Assembly (NCBI GenBank): GCA_965248815.1
Contig: CBDFKK010000008.1
Span: 2,976,001-3,040,000, forward strand
DNA: 64,000 nt
Direction: 5' to 3'
DNA from: CBDFKK01 sp965248815
GTDB taxonomy: Bacteria; Pseudomonadota; Alphaproteobacteria; SMXP01
Each line of letters starts with the position of its first letter. Within the stretch, counting starts at the first letter, position 1. The notes beneath the pieces are model-generated. The model was not told the origin of the DNA. It worked only from the letters and a program-made list of their open reading frames with translations, and made no database searches. Made by a program: the position numbers and the translations under genes. Of the stretch, positions 1 to 8,943 are shown one piece after another.

Positions 1-147
1 CGTCGGCGGCGCGAGCGACATGGCCGGCTTGTCAATGTGAAAATGTTCTATGTTAGGCGTCACCCAGATAGCAATTTGCGCGCCGCCGGGAAATCGCATG
101 GGCTCTCGTTCTACAATCGGTGAATACGGAAAACGTCTATTCTCCAT
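1..147 (-). CDS. Polysaccharide deacetylase family protein (5' part, runs off left edge)
   Basis: The reverse strand opens with ATG at 147 and stays open to the window edge, giving 49 residues. They begin MENRRFPYSPI and include GGAQIAIWVTPNIEHF. The pattern 'FPYSPIVxRxPxxxPGGAxxAxWVxPNIEHF' is the usual N-terminus of PuuE/allantoinase-like polysaccharide deacetylases (NodB fold), which remove N-acyl groups from sugars or hydrolyse cyclic amides such as allantoin. The catalytic His/Asp motifs lie outside the window, so activity cannot be judged. The start is one base after the TGA of the upstream ThDP enzyme, so the two are almost certainly co-transcribed and probably act on one substrate. 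The family call is from recalled family pattern; the substrate is unknown. Confidence 0.75.
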   Translation of the reverse strand, partial: MENRRFPYSPIVEREPMRFPGGAQIAIWVTPNIEHFHIDKPAMSLAPPT

Positions 148-148
148 A

Positions 149-1885
149 TCAGTCTCGGTCGTTTCCAAATTGCATTAAACGATAGCCTTGAAGATCATTT
201 GCGAGCACAAGCAAATCGTCCGGATCAAAAGGCGGCTCAGATACTTTCACATCAATGACAGCGGGACTCTGTACTTCAAAGGCATCCTTAAGGGCTGCTT
301 GCAAATCTTCAACGCTTTGGACGCGCATGCCGATACAGCCATAGCCCTGAGCCACGATGTCATAGTTCACGTTTCCCAGATCAGCGTTGAGGCGCCGACC
401 AATTTGAAAGGGTTGGGTATGATATTCGTTGCCCCACACGCCGTTGTTGGCAATGACGGTCACAAATGGCAAGCCGGCAAGTGCCGCGGAGCCGAGCTCA
501 CTTACGTAGTATCCAAAAGCGCCATCACCGGTAATTAAAACGACGGGCCGCGGTGCCCCACCTGCTTCCTTAGCCTTGTCTTGAGAGGCAACGACGGCAC
601 CGAGCGCAAACGCCGTACCGGTTCCGACCGAGCCCAGCGGAAACGTATCCATATAACCACCCTCACTCTTGATCCTGAGTGTGGTGTAGTTGCGCACAAG
701 AATGCTGGCTCCATCGCTTACGACAATGCAGTCCGGCGGTATGGCATTCATCACTTCGCGGCCGAGCTGCACAGGATCGACCAAACCGTCATCACTCTGC
801 CTCGGAGCAGACAGCCGATCCAACCTCTCGCGCAGGGCTTCCTGAAGCCACAGATCAAATGATGGCAGTTGTTTTTGTGAAAGAGACGCTTCGATTTGAT
901 CCAATGCGAGGCGGGCATCAGCATGAAACGCCACGTCTACGGACCTATTGCGGCTAAGCGCATCTGCATCGACATCCACTTGGATCATTTTGGCGTCTGC
1001 GGCAAAACGCGGCGCAAGGCCATAGCCAAACCGTTGGCCCATACGCATACCCGCCCATATGACCAAGTCGGCTTGCACCGCCGCCGGTAGGGCGACTGGC
1101 CACGACCAGCCCAGCTCATCATCTTCGGCGACGAGCCCGCGGCCAAGTGTGCTCATAACAACTGGAATTCGATAATTTTCAGCGAGCCGGCGCAGGACCG
1201 GTCCCGCACCCGCTTTGGCTGCGCCCGTACCAGCCAGAATCATCGGACGCTCTGCATGAGTCATGAGCTCGACCGCATGCGCAACATCTGCCTTCGAAGC
1301 GACCGGTGTGGGTCTATTGACGGACCGATCGGATAGATCGACGGCAGGCTCGACGATCTCGCTCAGAAAGTCTTTATCAAAGGCGACGACGACCGGTCCC
1401 TGCCGCCCTGACAGCGCCCTTCGGCAAGCAGCATCGACATATTCAGCGAGCCTCGCTGCGCTGCGGACTGTGCGTGCCCATTTGACGAGGGGGCGCACGT
1501 GATAAAGCGCATCGTGGTCGACTTCATGCTCCGGCTCCGTCGCCCCGTCCGGCTCACGCCCAACTAAGAGCAACACCGGTGAACAGGCTTCAAGTGCTGC
1601 CTGTAAACCAGTGATTGTATTGGGAATTCCCTGATCCACGTTGACCATGGCAACGCCGATGCGGTTCATGACACGCGAATAACCGTCCGCCGCACTCACG
1701 GTTACCGTTTCATGTCGCGTCGAAATCACGCGGACGTCGTTTTTGTCACATTCATCAAGGAGCAAGCTCTGAGACGCACCGGCGAGCGCGAAGACCGACG
1801 TTACGCCATATTTCTGTAAAACTTGGCGCACGATCGCAGCGGCAGTCGTCGTGTTAGGTGTGTGCACGAAAGCTAATTCCCTCAC
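149..1885 (-). CDS. Thiamine diphosphate-dependent enzyme (acetolactate synthase/decarboxylase superfamily)
   Basis: A 578-residue protein with the three-domain plan of ThDP enzymes. The N-terminal PYR domain has the catalytic Glu in RHE at residues 57-59. A central domain covers about 195-335, and the PP domain has GDGAFGY at 453 and NNG at 480, the Mg-ThDP motif. These enzymes cleave or join 2-oxoacids through a ThDP carbanion; members include acetolactate synthase, benzoylformate decarboxylase and oxalyl-CoA decarboxylase. I cannot assign the substrate. It does not look like housekeeping IlvB, because no IlvN small subunit follows; instead a polysaccharide deacetylase-like gene begins one base after the stop. 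The annotated start is GTG at 1885. A GTG at 1867 preceded by AGGGA is an alternative that would remove six residues. Confidence 0.85.
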   Translation of the reverse strand: MRELAFVHTPNTTTAAAIVRQVLQKYGVTSVFALAGASQSLLLDECDKNDVRVISTRHETVTVSAADGYSRVMNRIGVAMVNVDQGIPNTITGLQAALEACSPVLLLVGREPDGATEPEHEVDHDALYHVRPLVKWARTVRSAARLAEYVDAACRRALSGRQGPVVVAFDKDFLSEIVEPAVDLSDRSVNRPTPVASKADVAHAVELMTHAERPMILAGTGAAKAGAGPVLRRLAENYRIPVVMSTLGRGLVAEDDELGWSWPVALPAAVQADLVIWAGMRMGQRFGYGLAPRFAADAKMIQVDVDADALSRNRSVDVAFHADARLALDQIEASLSQKQLPSFDLWLQEALRERLDRLSAPRQSDDGLVDPVQLGREVMNAIPPDCIVVSDGASILVRNYTTLRIKSEGGYMDTFPLGSVGTGTAFALGAVVASQDKAKEAGGAPRPVVLITGDGAFGYYVSELGSAALAGLPFVTVIANNGVWGNEYHTQPFQIGRRLNADLGNVNYDIVAQGYGCIGMRVQSVEDLQAALKDAFEVQSPAVIDVKVSEPPFDPDDLLVLANDLQGYRLMQFGNDRD

Positions 1886-1918
1886 TTAATTGGAAGTAAA
1901 TCCGCATCCGATCGCACG

Positions 1919-2827
1919 CTAGTCTAGCTCACGAACAACACGAAATCCGAGATTAAACGATCGCATGGGCACGTCGATTCGGCCCCTATGCCCCGACCTT
2001 AGAGAACCACCCTTTGCGTCAATCCACGACGCGCTTCGCAGTACACGGCGCTCACAGTCACCTGCAAGCCACGCAGAGCCGTCTGCTGGTGCGCCATCGT
2101 ATGTTTCGTTCCAGCAATCCTGCATCCATTCCCAAACATTGCCATGCACGTCATAGAGGCCGAACGGATTAGGCTCATAAGAGCCGACAGGTGAAGTTTC
2201 CCGACCATAGCCATCGTTACAATCGAGTGGCAAATAGCCTTCACCTTCATCCGCCTCGATACTGGCGTCGGCAGCATTGCCGTAAACACAAAGATCTTCT
2301 TCATCGTCGCCAAATGAGTACGCCGTATTTGTGTTGCCTCTTGCTGCATATTCCCATTCCGCCTCTGTTGGCAGCCGATAGGACTGACCAGTCGTGTCGC
2401 TGAGCCAGTCAAGATATGCGTGCGCGTCATCCCAACTGACATTAATGACCGGTCTTTTGCCTCTCCCCCACTCTTGATCGTCCGGAATATGCTCCTCACA
2501 TCGTCCCGCAGTTGTACAGGCATCCCACTCGTCAAATGTCACTTCAAATCGACCCATTGCAAAATTAGTATCAATAATAACCTGGTGAAGAGGCTGTTCG
2601 CGCTCTTCTCGCTTGGCTTCGGTGGCAGGCGTGCCCATCTGAAATGCACCCGCTTCAACGACCACAAGCGACGGACAGGCCTCGCAGTCTTGAAAAGTCT
2701 CACCAGGCACGAGTTGACTTGAGCCATTTAAAAAAATTGGCGTCGCGCATCCCGCAAGGACGGAGACTATGATCCACGCCATTACGCGCCAAAACGTTGC
2801 GGCGGCGACATACGATTCCTTCGTCAT
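1919..2827 (-). CDS. Formylglycine-generating-enzyme-fold (SUMF1 family) lipoprotein
   Basis: The start is ATG at 2827, with GGAG about 10 bases upstream; an in-frame start lies eight codons further out. The protein begins with a hydrophobic segment ending in the lipobox VLAGC, so it is probably a lipid-anchored envelope protein of about 302 residues. The rest is a full FGE-sulfatase fold. Recognisable blocks are FQMGT, PVINVSWDDAHAYLDWLS, YRLPTEAEWEYAARG, GLYDVHGNVWEW and the closing LGFRVVRE. Catalytic FGEs carry a reactive Cys pair near the C-terminus. The corresponding stretch, SASWIDAKGGSLRSGHR, has no Cys, so formylglycine formation is unlikely and a structural or binding role is more plausible. 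No sulfatase gene is nearby. Fold confidence is high, role unknown. Confidence 0.85.
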   Translation of the reverse strand: MTKESYVAAATFWRVMAWIIVSVLAGCATPIFLNGSSQLVPGETFQDCEACPSLVVVEAGAFQMGTPATEAKREEREQPLHQVIIDTNFAMGRFEVTFDEWDACTTAGRCEEHIPDDQEWGRGKRPVINVSWDDAHAYLDWLSDTTGQSYRLPTEAEWEYAARGNTNTAYSFGDDEEDLCVYGNAADASIEADEGEGYLPLDCNDGYGRETSPVGSYEPNPFGLYDVHGNVWEWMQDCWNETYDGAPADGSAWLAGDCERRVLRSASWIDAKGGSLRSGHRGRIDVPMRSFNLGFRVVRELD

Positions 2828-2888
2828 TTGACGCCTATCTCCGCTGTCCAACCGATTTTGCGATGAGTGTCGTTATTGGCGCGAAACA

Positions 2889-3650
2889 TCACGCCGACTT
2901 TACGGCAATGCAGGCAGTATGTTCTTTACCGTTCGACAAAACCCCATCTCGTTGCAAGCCAAAAAAAACGCTATGCTCGATCACAAATCCACTGGCAGAA
3001 CAGACCCGTTCCAAAATATCCGGATCCAGAGGGTTCATGAATGGGGGCCGATTGCCGGCATTCTCGTCCTTTCCAAGGAAAGGAGAATAGTCGGCGATGA
3101 AACCAGGCCAAGGTTCGCCACTTGCCTTTTTTTCTTCGTAGACCGGCGCCAACTTATTCCAAGGCGGCATATAGGGAGAATCTACGACAAGGAAAAGTTT
3201 TCCGCCGGGTTTTAGCCATCGAAACATCTTCGTTACCGATTGCTCGACTTCGTCCCCTGTCAAAAAATGAAAAAGCCGGGATGAAAGAATTGCTGAAAAA
3301 GACTCCGCTTCGAAATCGACGTCCGGCAAAGTCCCTATTTGCGTTGTCAGGCGATCGCGCTGCTCCTCAGGTACGCGCGACGTCAAAACATCAAGATGTC
3401 CTTGTTCCATGTCGCACGCCACGACGTGCGCGCCAGCTTCAAGGGCAGGCAATGTCGCAACTCCATAGGCGCACCCGATATCCAGGGCCGGATCGCTTTG
3501 CTTGCCGGCAAAGTCGGCAAACGATCGCGAATATGGATCAAGCGTATCGAACATAAACCCGCGGCCGTTGAGGGTCGGGATTACCGCTGGAAGATATGGT
3601 TCCGGCATGCACGCCGGTTCACTGTTATTGGATTTTTCCGTTTCTGTCAT
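2889..3650 (-). CDS. Class I SAM-dependent methyltransferase
   Basis: A protein of about 253 residues from the ATG at 3650; a TTG four codons upstream is an alternative start. Motif I of the Rossmann methyltransferase fold is ALDIGCAYGVATLPAL, followed by an acidic residue after beta-2 (VVACDME). Downstream blocks (FSAILSSRLFHFL and WLKPGGKLFLVVD) match motifs IV-V. It transfers a methyl group from S-adenosylmethionine, with the acceptor unknown. The C-terminal part has a Phe-rich segment (VIEHSVFFGLQRDG) that probably closes over the substrate. It stands alone between an FGE-fold lipoprotein and a divergent small hydrolase, and no context suggests the acceptor. Confidence 0.8.
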   Translation of the reverse strand: MTETEKSNNSEPACMPEPYLPAVIPTLNGRGFMFDTLDPYSRSFADFAGKQSDPALDIGCAYGVATLPALEAGAHVVACDMEQGHLDVLTSRVPEEQRDRLTTQIGTLPDVDFEAESFSAILSSRLFHFLTGDEVEQSVTKMFRWLKPGGKLFLVVDSPYMPPWNKLAPVYEEKKASGEPWPGFIADYSPFLGKDENAGNRPPFMNPLDPDILERVCSASGFVIEHSVFFGLQRDGVLSNGKEHTACIAVKSA

Positions 3651-3722
3651 TTTGGATCGCAATCACTTTCTTCTTCACCAGGCGAACACGGGTAGCCATG
3701 TTCACCTACCATCACTCATAGT

Positions 3723-3752
3723 TTGCTGCTACCAATAGTTCAGCCTTATAAA
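3723..3752 (+). promoter_or_regulatory. Possible sigma70-type promoter
   Basis: TTGCTG at 3723-3728 and TATAAA at 3747-3752 are separated by 18 bases and lie just ahead of the SnoaL/LEH-like gene. The leader would be very short. Pattern only. Confidence 0.3.
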
Positions 3753-3769
3753 AAACTATGGGATATACG

Positions 3770-4153
3770 ATGACCGCAAGTGAACAATCACGAGAAGACT
3801 TCGTCAATGAATTTTGTACTAAGTGGAATGAACGAGACGCTGAGAAACTCATTCCCTATTTGGCGGACGACATTGAATATCATGTATTCGAAGGCGGTCA
3901 ATTTATCGTCAATGGCGTTGATCAATTCCGCGAACAAATGACTCAATTCATGGCGGGCATGAAGGAGATCCGCTGGGAAATCAAAAGATCCCACACCATG
4001 GGTGATCTTGTCTTCAACGAGAGGATCGATCACTTTATATTGCCTAATGGTGAAAATTTCCCTCGCTCACCGTTTCACGTAACAGGCGTGTTTCTTGTGC
4101 GCGATGGCAAGATCAAATATTGGAAAGATTACAATCTCTTGAATGAAGGTTGA
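3770..4153 (+). CDS. SnoaL-like / limonene-1,2-epoxide hydrolase-like protein
   Basis: A protein of 127 residues from the ATG at 3770, which has GGGAT upstream; an ATG at 3758 would add four residues. It is a single cone-shaped alpha+beta barrel of the NTF2-like superfamily. Near the middle it carries NERIDHF and at the end WKDYN. These match the Arg-x-Asp and second Asp of the limonene-1,2-epoxide hydrolase catalytic triad (RxD...D), so hydrolysis of an epoxide is plausible. Many NTF2-like proteins with similar motifs instead isomerise steroids or have unknown roles. It is transcribed towards the DUF1838 gene, with only 18 bases between their stops. Substrate unknown. Confidence 0.75.
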   Translation: MTASEQSREDFVNEFCTKWNERDAEKLIPYLADDIEYHVFEGGQFIVNGVDQFREQMTQFMAGMKEIRWEIKRSHTMGDLVFNERIDHFILPNGENFPRSPFHVTGVFLVRDGKIKYWKDYNLLNEG

Positions 4154-4171
4154 TCACTTCGCGTTTCGCAT

Positions 4172-5002
4172 CTAACCCCCATCAAGGACAGCAATCGGAT
4201 CGGACATGACCTCCGGGTGATAACGCTCAGCAAGGGCAAGGTAGTCAGCCGGAAACTTTTCCACCGCGTCGATCTTCCCGCCCATGGCGCTGGCTGTAAC
4301 GTGACCAGGCGTGTCGCCTGACTTCATCCAAGGACGCCAATTGAACGTCGTATTGTAAGTCAACGTCGCGTTCGCCGTGGGATTTGATGTGTCATTGAGC
4401 TCAGCAAGGCTGCCCTGATAGGTCACCAGTTCATTGGTTACGAATTTATCGGCATTGGGATCCCGTGGCGTCATATGCACAATTGTGTCTTCTCTGATCC
4501 AAACATCATTACCGTGAACGATAGCCGGTCCCAATTGTCCTTCGAACGCAAGGTCGCCCAGCGGGAAGTCTTCGGGCGGCTGCAATCCTTCTAGCGTGAC
4601 GAATGCTGTATTTGGACCGAACACACCCACAGGGATTTCGGCGACTTCTTCGGTGTACGGATTTTTAAAAGTTTCGAGCGCTTCGCCAGTCTCCAGATCG
4701 GTATAGTAAGTGAGCTCCAACATGGTGATGTCATAACGATGATCGCCATTCGGCACCATGCGCTGGAAACTGCCGTTCAAGAGGCCGTAGAGAGGCCGAT
4801 AGGTGGTGTCGACCACACCATAATGAATACCCCTCATCCACCAATAGGCCGGTGCACCGTCGGTTCGGGCTCGAAGTTTCACCAAGGCCGTCAGAACGTC
4901 TTCCGGGTCACTGAGATCAAGCGCTGAGGCTGCGTGTGAAGTTCCCATTGCTAGGCCTCCCATGATGCCCGTCGTCGCCGACAAGAAAGTTCGCCTATTC
5001 AT
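4172..5002 (-). CDS. Tat-exported DUF1838 family protein
   Basis: I chose ATG at 5002 because it is preceded by a strong Shine-Dalgarno (GAGGAAGGGAAG) and gives a textbook twin-arginine signal: MNRRTFLSATTG followed by a hydrophobic stretch ending in SHAASA. An ATG 50 codons upstream would bury this signal. The mature part (about 250 residues) matches DUF1838, rich in Tyr/Trp and with blocks such as YWWMRGIHYGVVD and FNWRPWMKSGDTPGH. No enzymatic function is established for this family to my knowledge. Tat export implies folding in the cytoplasm, perhaps around a cofactor. It is a single gene, convergent with the LEH-like gene. Confidence 0.8.
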   Translation of the reverse strand: MNRRTFLSATTGIMGGLAMGTSHAASALDLSDPEDVLTALVKLRARTDGAPAYWWMRGIHYGVVDTTYRPLYGLLNGSFQRMVPNGDHRYDITMLELTYYTDLETGEALETFKNPYTEEVAEIPVGVFGPNTAFVTLEGLQPPEDFPLGDLAFEGQLGPAIVHGNDVWIREDTIVHMTPRDPNADKFVTNELVTYQGSLAELNDTSNPTANATLTYNTTFNWRPWMKSGDTPGHVTASAMGGKIDAVEKFPADYLALAERYHPEVMSDPIAVLDGG

Positions 5003-5179
5003 AGTCGCACTTCCCTTCCTCGATACGGTTCCACTTAAAGCCAAGGAATATTGTGTGTCGACCGAACAGGGCGGGCTAGACTTATCGAGTATTCGACCAT
5101 TTTTGCGATTGATGAGCGCGCGCAAGTAAACGTCCGGACGAGGTGCCAGCACGCTGATTAACTTGATACGCGGTCGCGA

Positions 5180-6211
5180 CTAGGCGGCCTTGGCTGCCTT
5201 TTCGATTAGGGAATCCAAGGAGGCATGGATGTTGGGCGAATTGTCCTTGATGAAGTTCAGGAGCGCCTTTTCGTTCTCATGAAGGACGCCGTCCTGCATG
5301 ATCTGTCCTATCAGCCATGTGGCCTCGGATTCAACAATGGATTCGCGCGCATAGGCCTCCGCTGCTGCAATGCGATCAGCTGCACCCTTATCGGCTTTGC
5401 TGCCTTTTATTTCACTCGCAAGCGCATCGATAGCTTTGCCGGACGTAAAGGAGCCAAAAACGCGTTTCAACAGATCGCCCGTACCGCGGCGTTCTTGAAG
5501 CCATTGTTCGCGGCGCTGAGCCTCTTCGCGATCAGGTACTTCAGGCGTGCCTGTGGGAAACATGAGGTAGTGCGCTATTGCCTGGACAAAAAGCGTCTGC
5601 CATTCCGAAGCGTTTTCTTTTTCAACCGTCTTGTCGTTCAGTTCGAAAATGAGCTCGGCTTCACGGCGGCTGATCATAAGGCCACCATCGCTGCCGCCGG
5701 AAAAAATGACGGAGCGGATAACTTCAACGTCAGCCTGGGTAATGACATTCGGCAACTGCCGGTCGGGACCAAATAGAATGAAACCGCCGCCCAAGACGGT
5801 CTCCCTGATGCCTTCAAGGGCGAGCGTTGCCACGCTCTCAGGTGCTATTCTCAAATGTCCGATTACATTGGAAAGCAAAGCAAATTCGGTCTTGTTGTCA
5901 ATTTTTCCGTCGCGTGTAATTTCGTTGACCAGAAAGTCGGCGCTCTCCTGGCTCAAATATCCAACCGGATCCTGTTTCCAGACAAAGAAATCCGTCAGCG
6001 CTTCGACAAAGAATTCGGGCCACTCTTCGCTATTGCCTGCCTGTGAATTCGCATTGAGATAAAACAGCAGATTTGCTTCCTCGATGCTAACAAGTCCGTC
6101 GGCAAAGACTTCTTTGCGCAGCCGCAAAACTTCGTCTGCATCAATTCCATTGGAAACGATTTCATTTCTCAATTCTTCCATTTCCGGCGTGAGACTTTCG
6201 AAAGCACCCAT
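5180..6211 (-). CDS. Hypothetical cytoplasmic protein with four repeated helical (TerB/EF-hand-like) modules
   Basis: A 343-residue protein with no signal peptide or membrane segment; the start ATG has GAGGA eight bases upstream. I see four related modules of the form 'hydrophobic helix, DG-x-hydrophobic turn, then E-x-x-LL helix': FADGLVSIEEANLLFYLN near residue 35, TRDGKIDNKTEFALLSNV near 95, a variant with a GGSDGG insertion near 170, and MQDGVLHENEKALLNFIKD near 310. This resembles TerB-like or degenerate EF-hand repeats. An Ala/Lys-rich, probably coiled segment joins the third and fourth. I do not recognise a named family. The hybrid kinase downstream is on the same strand, but about 180 bases away, so co-expression is uncertain. 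Confidence 0.7.
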   Translation of the reverse strand: MGAFESLTPEMEELRNEIVSNGIDADEVLRLRKEVFADGLVSIEEANLLFYLNANSQAGNSEEWPEFFVEALTDFFVWKQDPVGYLSQESADFLVNEITRDGKIDNKTEFALLSNVIGHLRIAPESVATLALEGIRETVLGGGFILFGPDRQLPNVITQADVEVIRSVIFSGGSDGGLMISRREAELIFELNDKTVEKENASEWQTLFVQAIAHYLMFPTGTPEVPDREEAQRREQWLQERRGTGDLLKRVFGSFTSGKAIDALASEIKGSKADKGAADRIAAAEAYARESIVESEATWLIGQIMQDGVLHENEKALLNFIKDNSPNIHASLDSLIEKAAKAA

Positions 6212-6392
6212 GACTTGATCCTCAGCTGTGCGGGTAGATTTAGGGAAAGTGTACGGGGCTTATGGTAAATCTGACGTTAAGCGGAACACACTTCAGATCG
6301 ATGTGCGGCTTTCATTAACGAAACTTTAAGACAGATGAAGCCGGTCATATTTGTTCGATAGACATATGGTTTCAGCGCCTTTGGCAGCTGAC

Positions 6393-8711
6393 TTATGAAA
6401 CGTAGCGAGACGATTTTGAATTCGTTGGATTTTGCGGTGTCAGCTCACGTTTGGGACCAGTCATCGAGGGCGAAGCATCGGGCGCCCATTTTCTGAGAAG
6501 CCTTGCGAGATCGATGGGGTCAATGGGTTTGGCCAAATAATCGTCCATGCCAGATTCCAGGCATTTTTCGCGATCGCCCCGCATGGCCTCAGCCGTGAGC
6601 ACAATGACCGGAAGCCGCTTCCTTAAGCCGGTCGTCTTCTCCAAATCGCGAATTCGTGTGGTCGCCTCCAGTCCGTCCAGCAGTGGCATCTGAACATCCA
6701 TAAGCACAAGATCGAATTTGCTGTTCTTAATCGCTTCAACGGCAGACTGACCGTTGTCGACGATTGTGGATTCACATCCCATGCTTTGAAGATGTTCTTC
6801 GATGACAAGCTGATTGACCGGATTGTCTTCTGCAACGAGTACGCGAAGTGAGTTTGGAATACTCTGTGGGTCCGACAATTCGTCAGATCCACTTATTCTT
6901 TCCTCATTGATTTCTGATTTTTCAGGCGCACGCAAGAATCTGACGGTAAACCAAAAAGTAGACCCCTTGCCCAACTCGCTTTTGACGCCAATGTCACCCC
7001 CCATCAACTCCGCCAATTGTTTGCAAATGGTGAGCCCGAGGCCCGTGCCGCCAAATGCGCGGGTTGACGAATTGTCTGCCTGCTCGAACGCATCAAACAG
7101 CCTCTTTTGAATGCTAAGTGCAATACCCGCGCCTGTGTCACGAACTTGAAAGCGTACGATCACAGACTCTGTTTCGTAAGAATCGAGAGAAATATTTAGA
7201 GATACAACGCCGCTCTCCGTAAATTTGAGGGCGTTACCAATGAGGTTGACCAGGATCTGGCGTACGCGATGCGGGTCCCCCACAAGGCACTTTGGCACAA
7301 CTGAAGTGATCGCATAACCGAGCTCTACATTCTTCTCCGCCGCCAGCTGAGAGAACATCTGAATAGTGTCATCGATCAAAGACTGCAACTGTATGGTCGC
7401 CGGCTGAAGCTCAAGTTTTCCAGCTTCAATTTTTGAAAAATCCAAGACATCGTCAATTACGCCGAGAAGACTATCAGCAGAGACTTTTATCGTTTTGAGA
7501 AATTTAGTTTGTCTGTCGTTAAGTTCAGTCTTTAACAAGAGGTCGGCCATTCCAATCACGCCGTTCATGGGCGTGCGGATTTCATGACTCATCTTGGCAA
7601 GAAATTCGGACTTGGCCAGGCTTGCCGCTTCCGCCTGCTCTTTTGAGTTGATCAACCGATCTTTGGTCTCAGAAAGTTGATCCAGCATACGATTAAAACT
7701 CTTCGACAAAACTCCAAATTCGTCCTGTCTATCAAGATTCGTGCGCCTGTCGAGATTGCCGGTACGAACGATTTCGTCAACTGTATTCGTCAATCGCGCC
7801 AAAGGCGTGAGCGCAATACGGCGTGCTGCGATGGCGCCAACGGCCGTCGCAATTAATGAGGCAGCGACAAGCAACAGCGACGCTGTCCACATACTTGAAA
7901 CTCCGATCGATGAGATGGTTCGAGGAACTTGCACCTGAAGAAGGGCAATATCCTCGCCTGATATGCCTTGAAATAAGGAAAGGACGGAAATGAATTCGGA
8001 ATCTTGCTTTCTGATTACCGCAGTTGATCCAGACTTCAAATCCTTCATTGCCTCCGGAAAATCTGCGGCTGCATCCTTCTCTTCAATGCCTTTAACGCTG
8101 AACTTGAGTTTTGTTTGGTCCTGTACGCTTTGAACAAACTCCTTGTTTAAAGTTCGACCAAAAATGATTGCTCCTGCTGGATTGCCGCCGCCCCCTGTTT
8201 CCAAGATTGGCGATCCCCCCACGATCATTGGTCCTGCCGATGTTTGGATTAGGCCCTCAATACTTGTGTCTTGCGACATTGCATTTATTGAGCTGAAGCC
8301 ATTTGGAAATACGGCGGCTACTAAGTCGGCAGACATAAGTTCGGCAGTTACGGTCAGTCCAAGAAATTCCGACCACCATACCTTGCCTGATCGATCGACA
8401 AGAAAGACAACATTGACGTCTAAACTGCTCGCAACACCAGTGCCTAAGGAAACTTCGACGAAATCTGGATTGAGGCCTTGTATGAATTTGTAAGATTCAT
8501 CCCATTGGCCATAGTCAGTGGCAACACGAGACATGGATCTGGATTCAGCGGCAAAAGCTTGAAAGACGCGAGATACATTTTGCTCGGCCTGTAAGTCCTC
8601 GAGTTCATAAAATTTCGGCAGAATCGCCACTCTCATCACAGCAAAAATGAGCAGCGACAAAAGCACGAGCGTGCCAAGCAAGACAGAAGATAGTTTCCAA
8701 ACCAGACGCAC
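6393..8711 (-). CDS. Hybrid sensor histidine kinase/response regulator with periplasmic CHASE4-like sensor
   Basis: A 772-residue membrane protein from a GTG start preceded by AAGG. The first transmembrane helix is at about 8-30 and a periplasmic sensor at 31-270; its DYGQWDESY block is typical of CHASE4 domains. The second helix is at 272-295, a HAMP linker at 296-350, and HisKA has the phosphoacceptor His376 in MSHEIRTPMNG. The HATPase has an N box (ILVNLIGNALKFT) and G boxes (DTGAGI, GGTGLGL). A C-terminal receiver domain has VLVAEDNPVNQ, the phospho-Asp in LMDVQMPLLDG, the Thr in VLTAEA and the Lys in YLAKPID. All catalytic residues are present. No HPt domain or separate regulator is encoded nearby, so its output partner is elsewhere. 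Confidence 0.95.
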   Translation of the reverse strand: MRLVWKLSSVLLGTLVLLSLLIFAVMRVAILPKFYELEDLQAEQNVSRVFQAFAAESRSMSRVATDYGQWDESYKFIQGLNPDFVEVSLGTGVASSLDVNVVFLVDRSGKVWWSEFLGLTVTAELMSADLVAAVFPNGFSSINAMSQDTSIEGLIQTSAGPMIVGGSPILETGGGGNPAGAIIFGRTLNKEFVQSVQDQTKLKFSVKGIEEKDAAADFPEAMKDLKSGSTAVIRKQDSEFISVLSLFQGISGEDIALLQVQVPRTISSIGVSSMWTASLLLVAASLIATAVGAIAARRIALTPLARLTNTVDEIVRTGNLDRRTNLDRQDEFGVLSKSFNRMLDQLSETKDRLINSKEQAEAASLAKSEFLAKMSHEIRTPMNGVIGMADLLLKTELNDRQTKFLKTIKVSADSLLGVIDDVLDFSKIEAGKLELQPATIQLQSLIDDTIQMFSQLAAEKNVELGYAITSVVPKCLVGDPHRVRQILVNLIGNALKFTESGVVSLNISLDSYETESVIVRFQVRDTGAGIALSIQKRLFDAFEQADNSSTRAFGGTGLGLTICKQLAELMGGDIGVKSELGKGSTFWFTVRFLRAPEKSEINEERISGSDELSDPQSIPNSLRVLVAEDNPVNQLVIEEHLQSMGCESTIVDNGQSAVEAIKNSKFDLVLMDVQMPLLDGLEATTRIRDLEKTTGLRKRLPVIVLTAEAMRGDREKCLESGMDDYLAKPIDPIDLARLLRKWAPDASPSMTGPKRELTPQNPTNSKSSRYVS

Positions 8712-8943
8712 GAGACGACCTTAATTAGCTTTATGGCGAGATTGACCAATCGTTCATTCTCGCATTTGGCTAATTACCGTTTAATAAATGCTCGGAGTGG
8801 ATCGATAGCTCAGACCTTAACAATGTCTAAAGTCTTTCAAACCGGCGACGCGCTTGAGGGCGTGGACCAACGCTTGATGATCAATATTGCAGATCAATGC
8901 CATGAACGTTCATACTCTAGAAACAACACTTAGGGAGGCAGCC

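Noticed and set aside
1999..2535. 178-codon reverse frame inside the FGE-fold gene
   Set aside because: Out-of-frame shadow; the overlapping frame has clear FGE motifs.
4172..5152. Longer DUF1838 protein starting at ATG 5152
   Set aside because: It would bury a perfect twin-arginine signal that begins at 5002 behind a strong ribosome site.
5225..5776. 183-codon forward frame inside the four-module protein gene
   Set aside because: Antisense shadow of a real gene with good start; no recognisable domain.
8733..8933. 66-codon forward frame in the gap before the LLM oxidoreductase
   Set aside because: No ribosome site or recognisable character; it lies where the divergent promoters must be.
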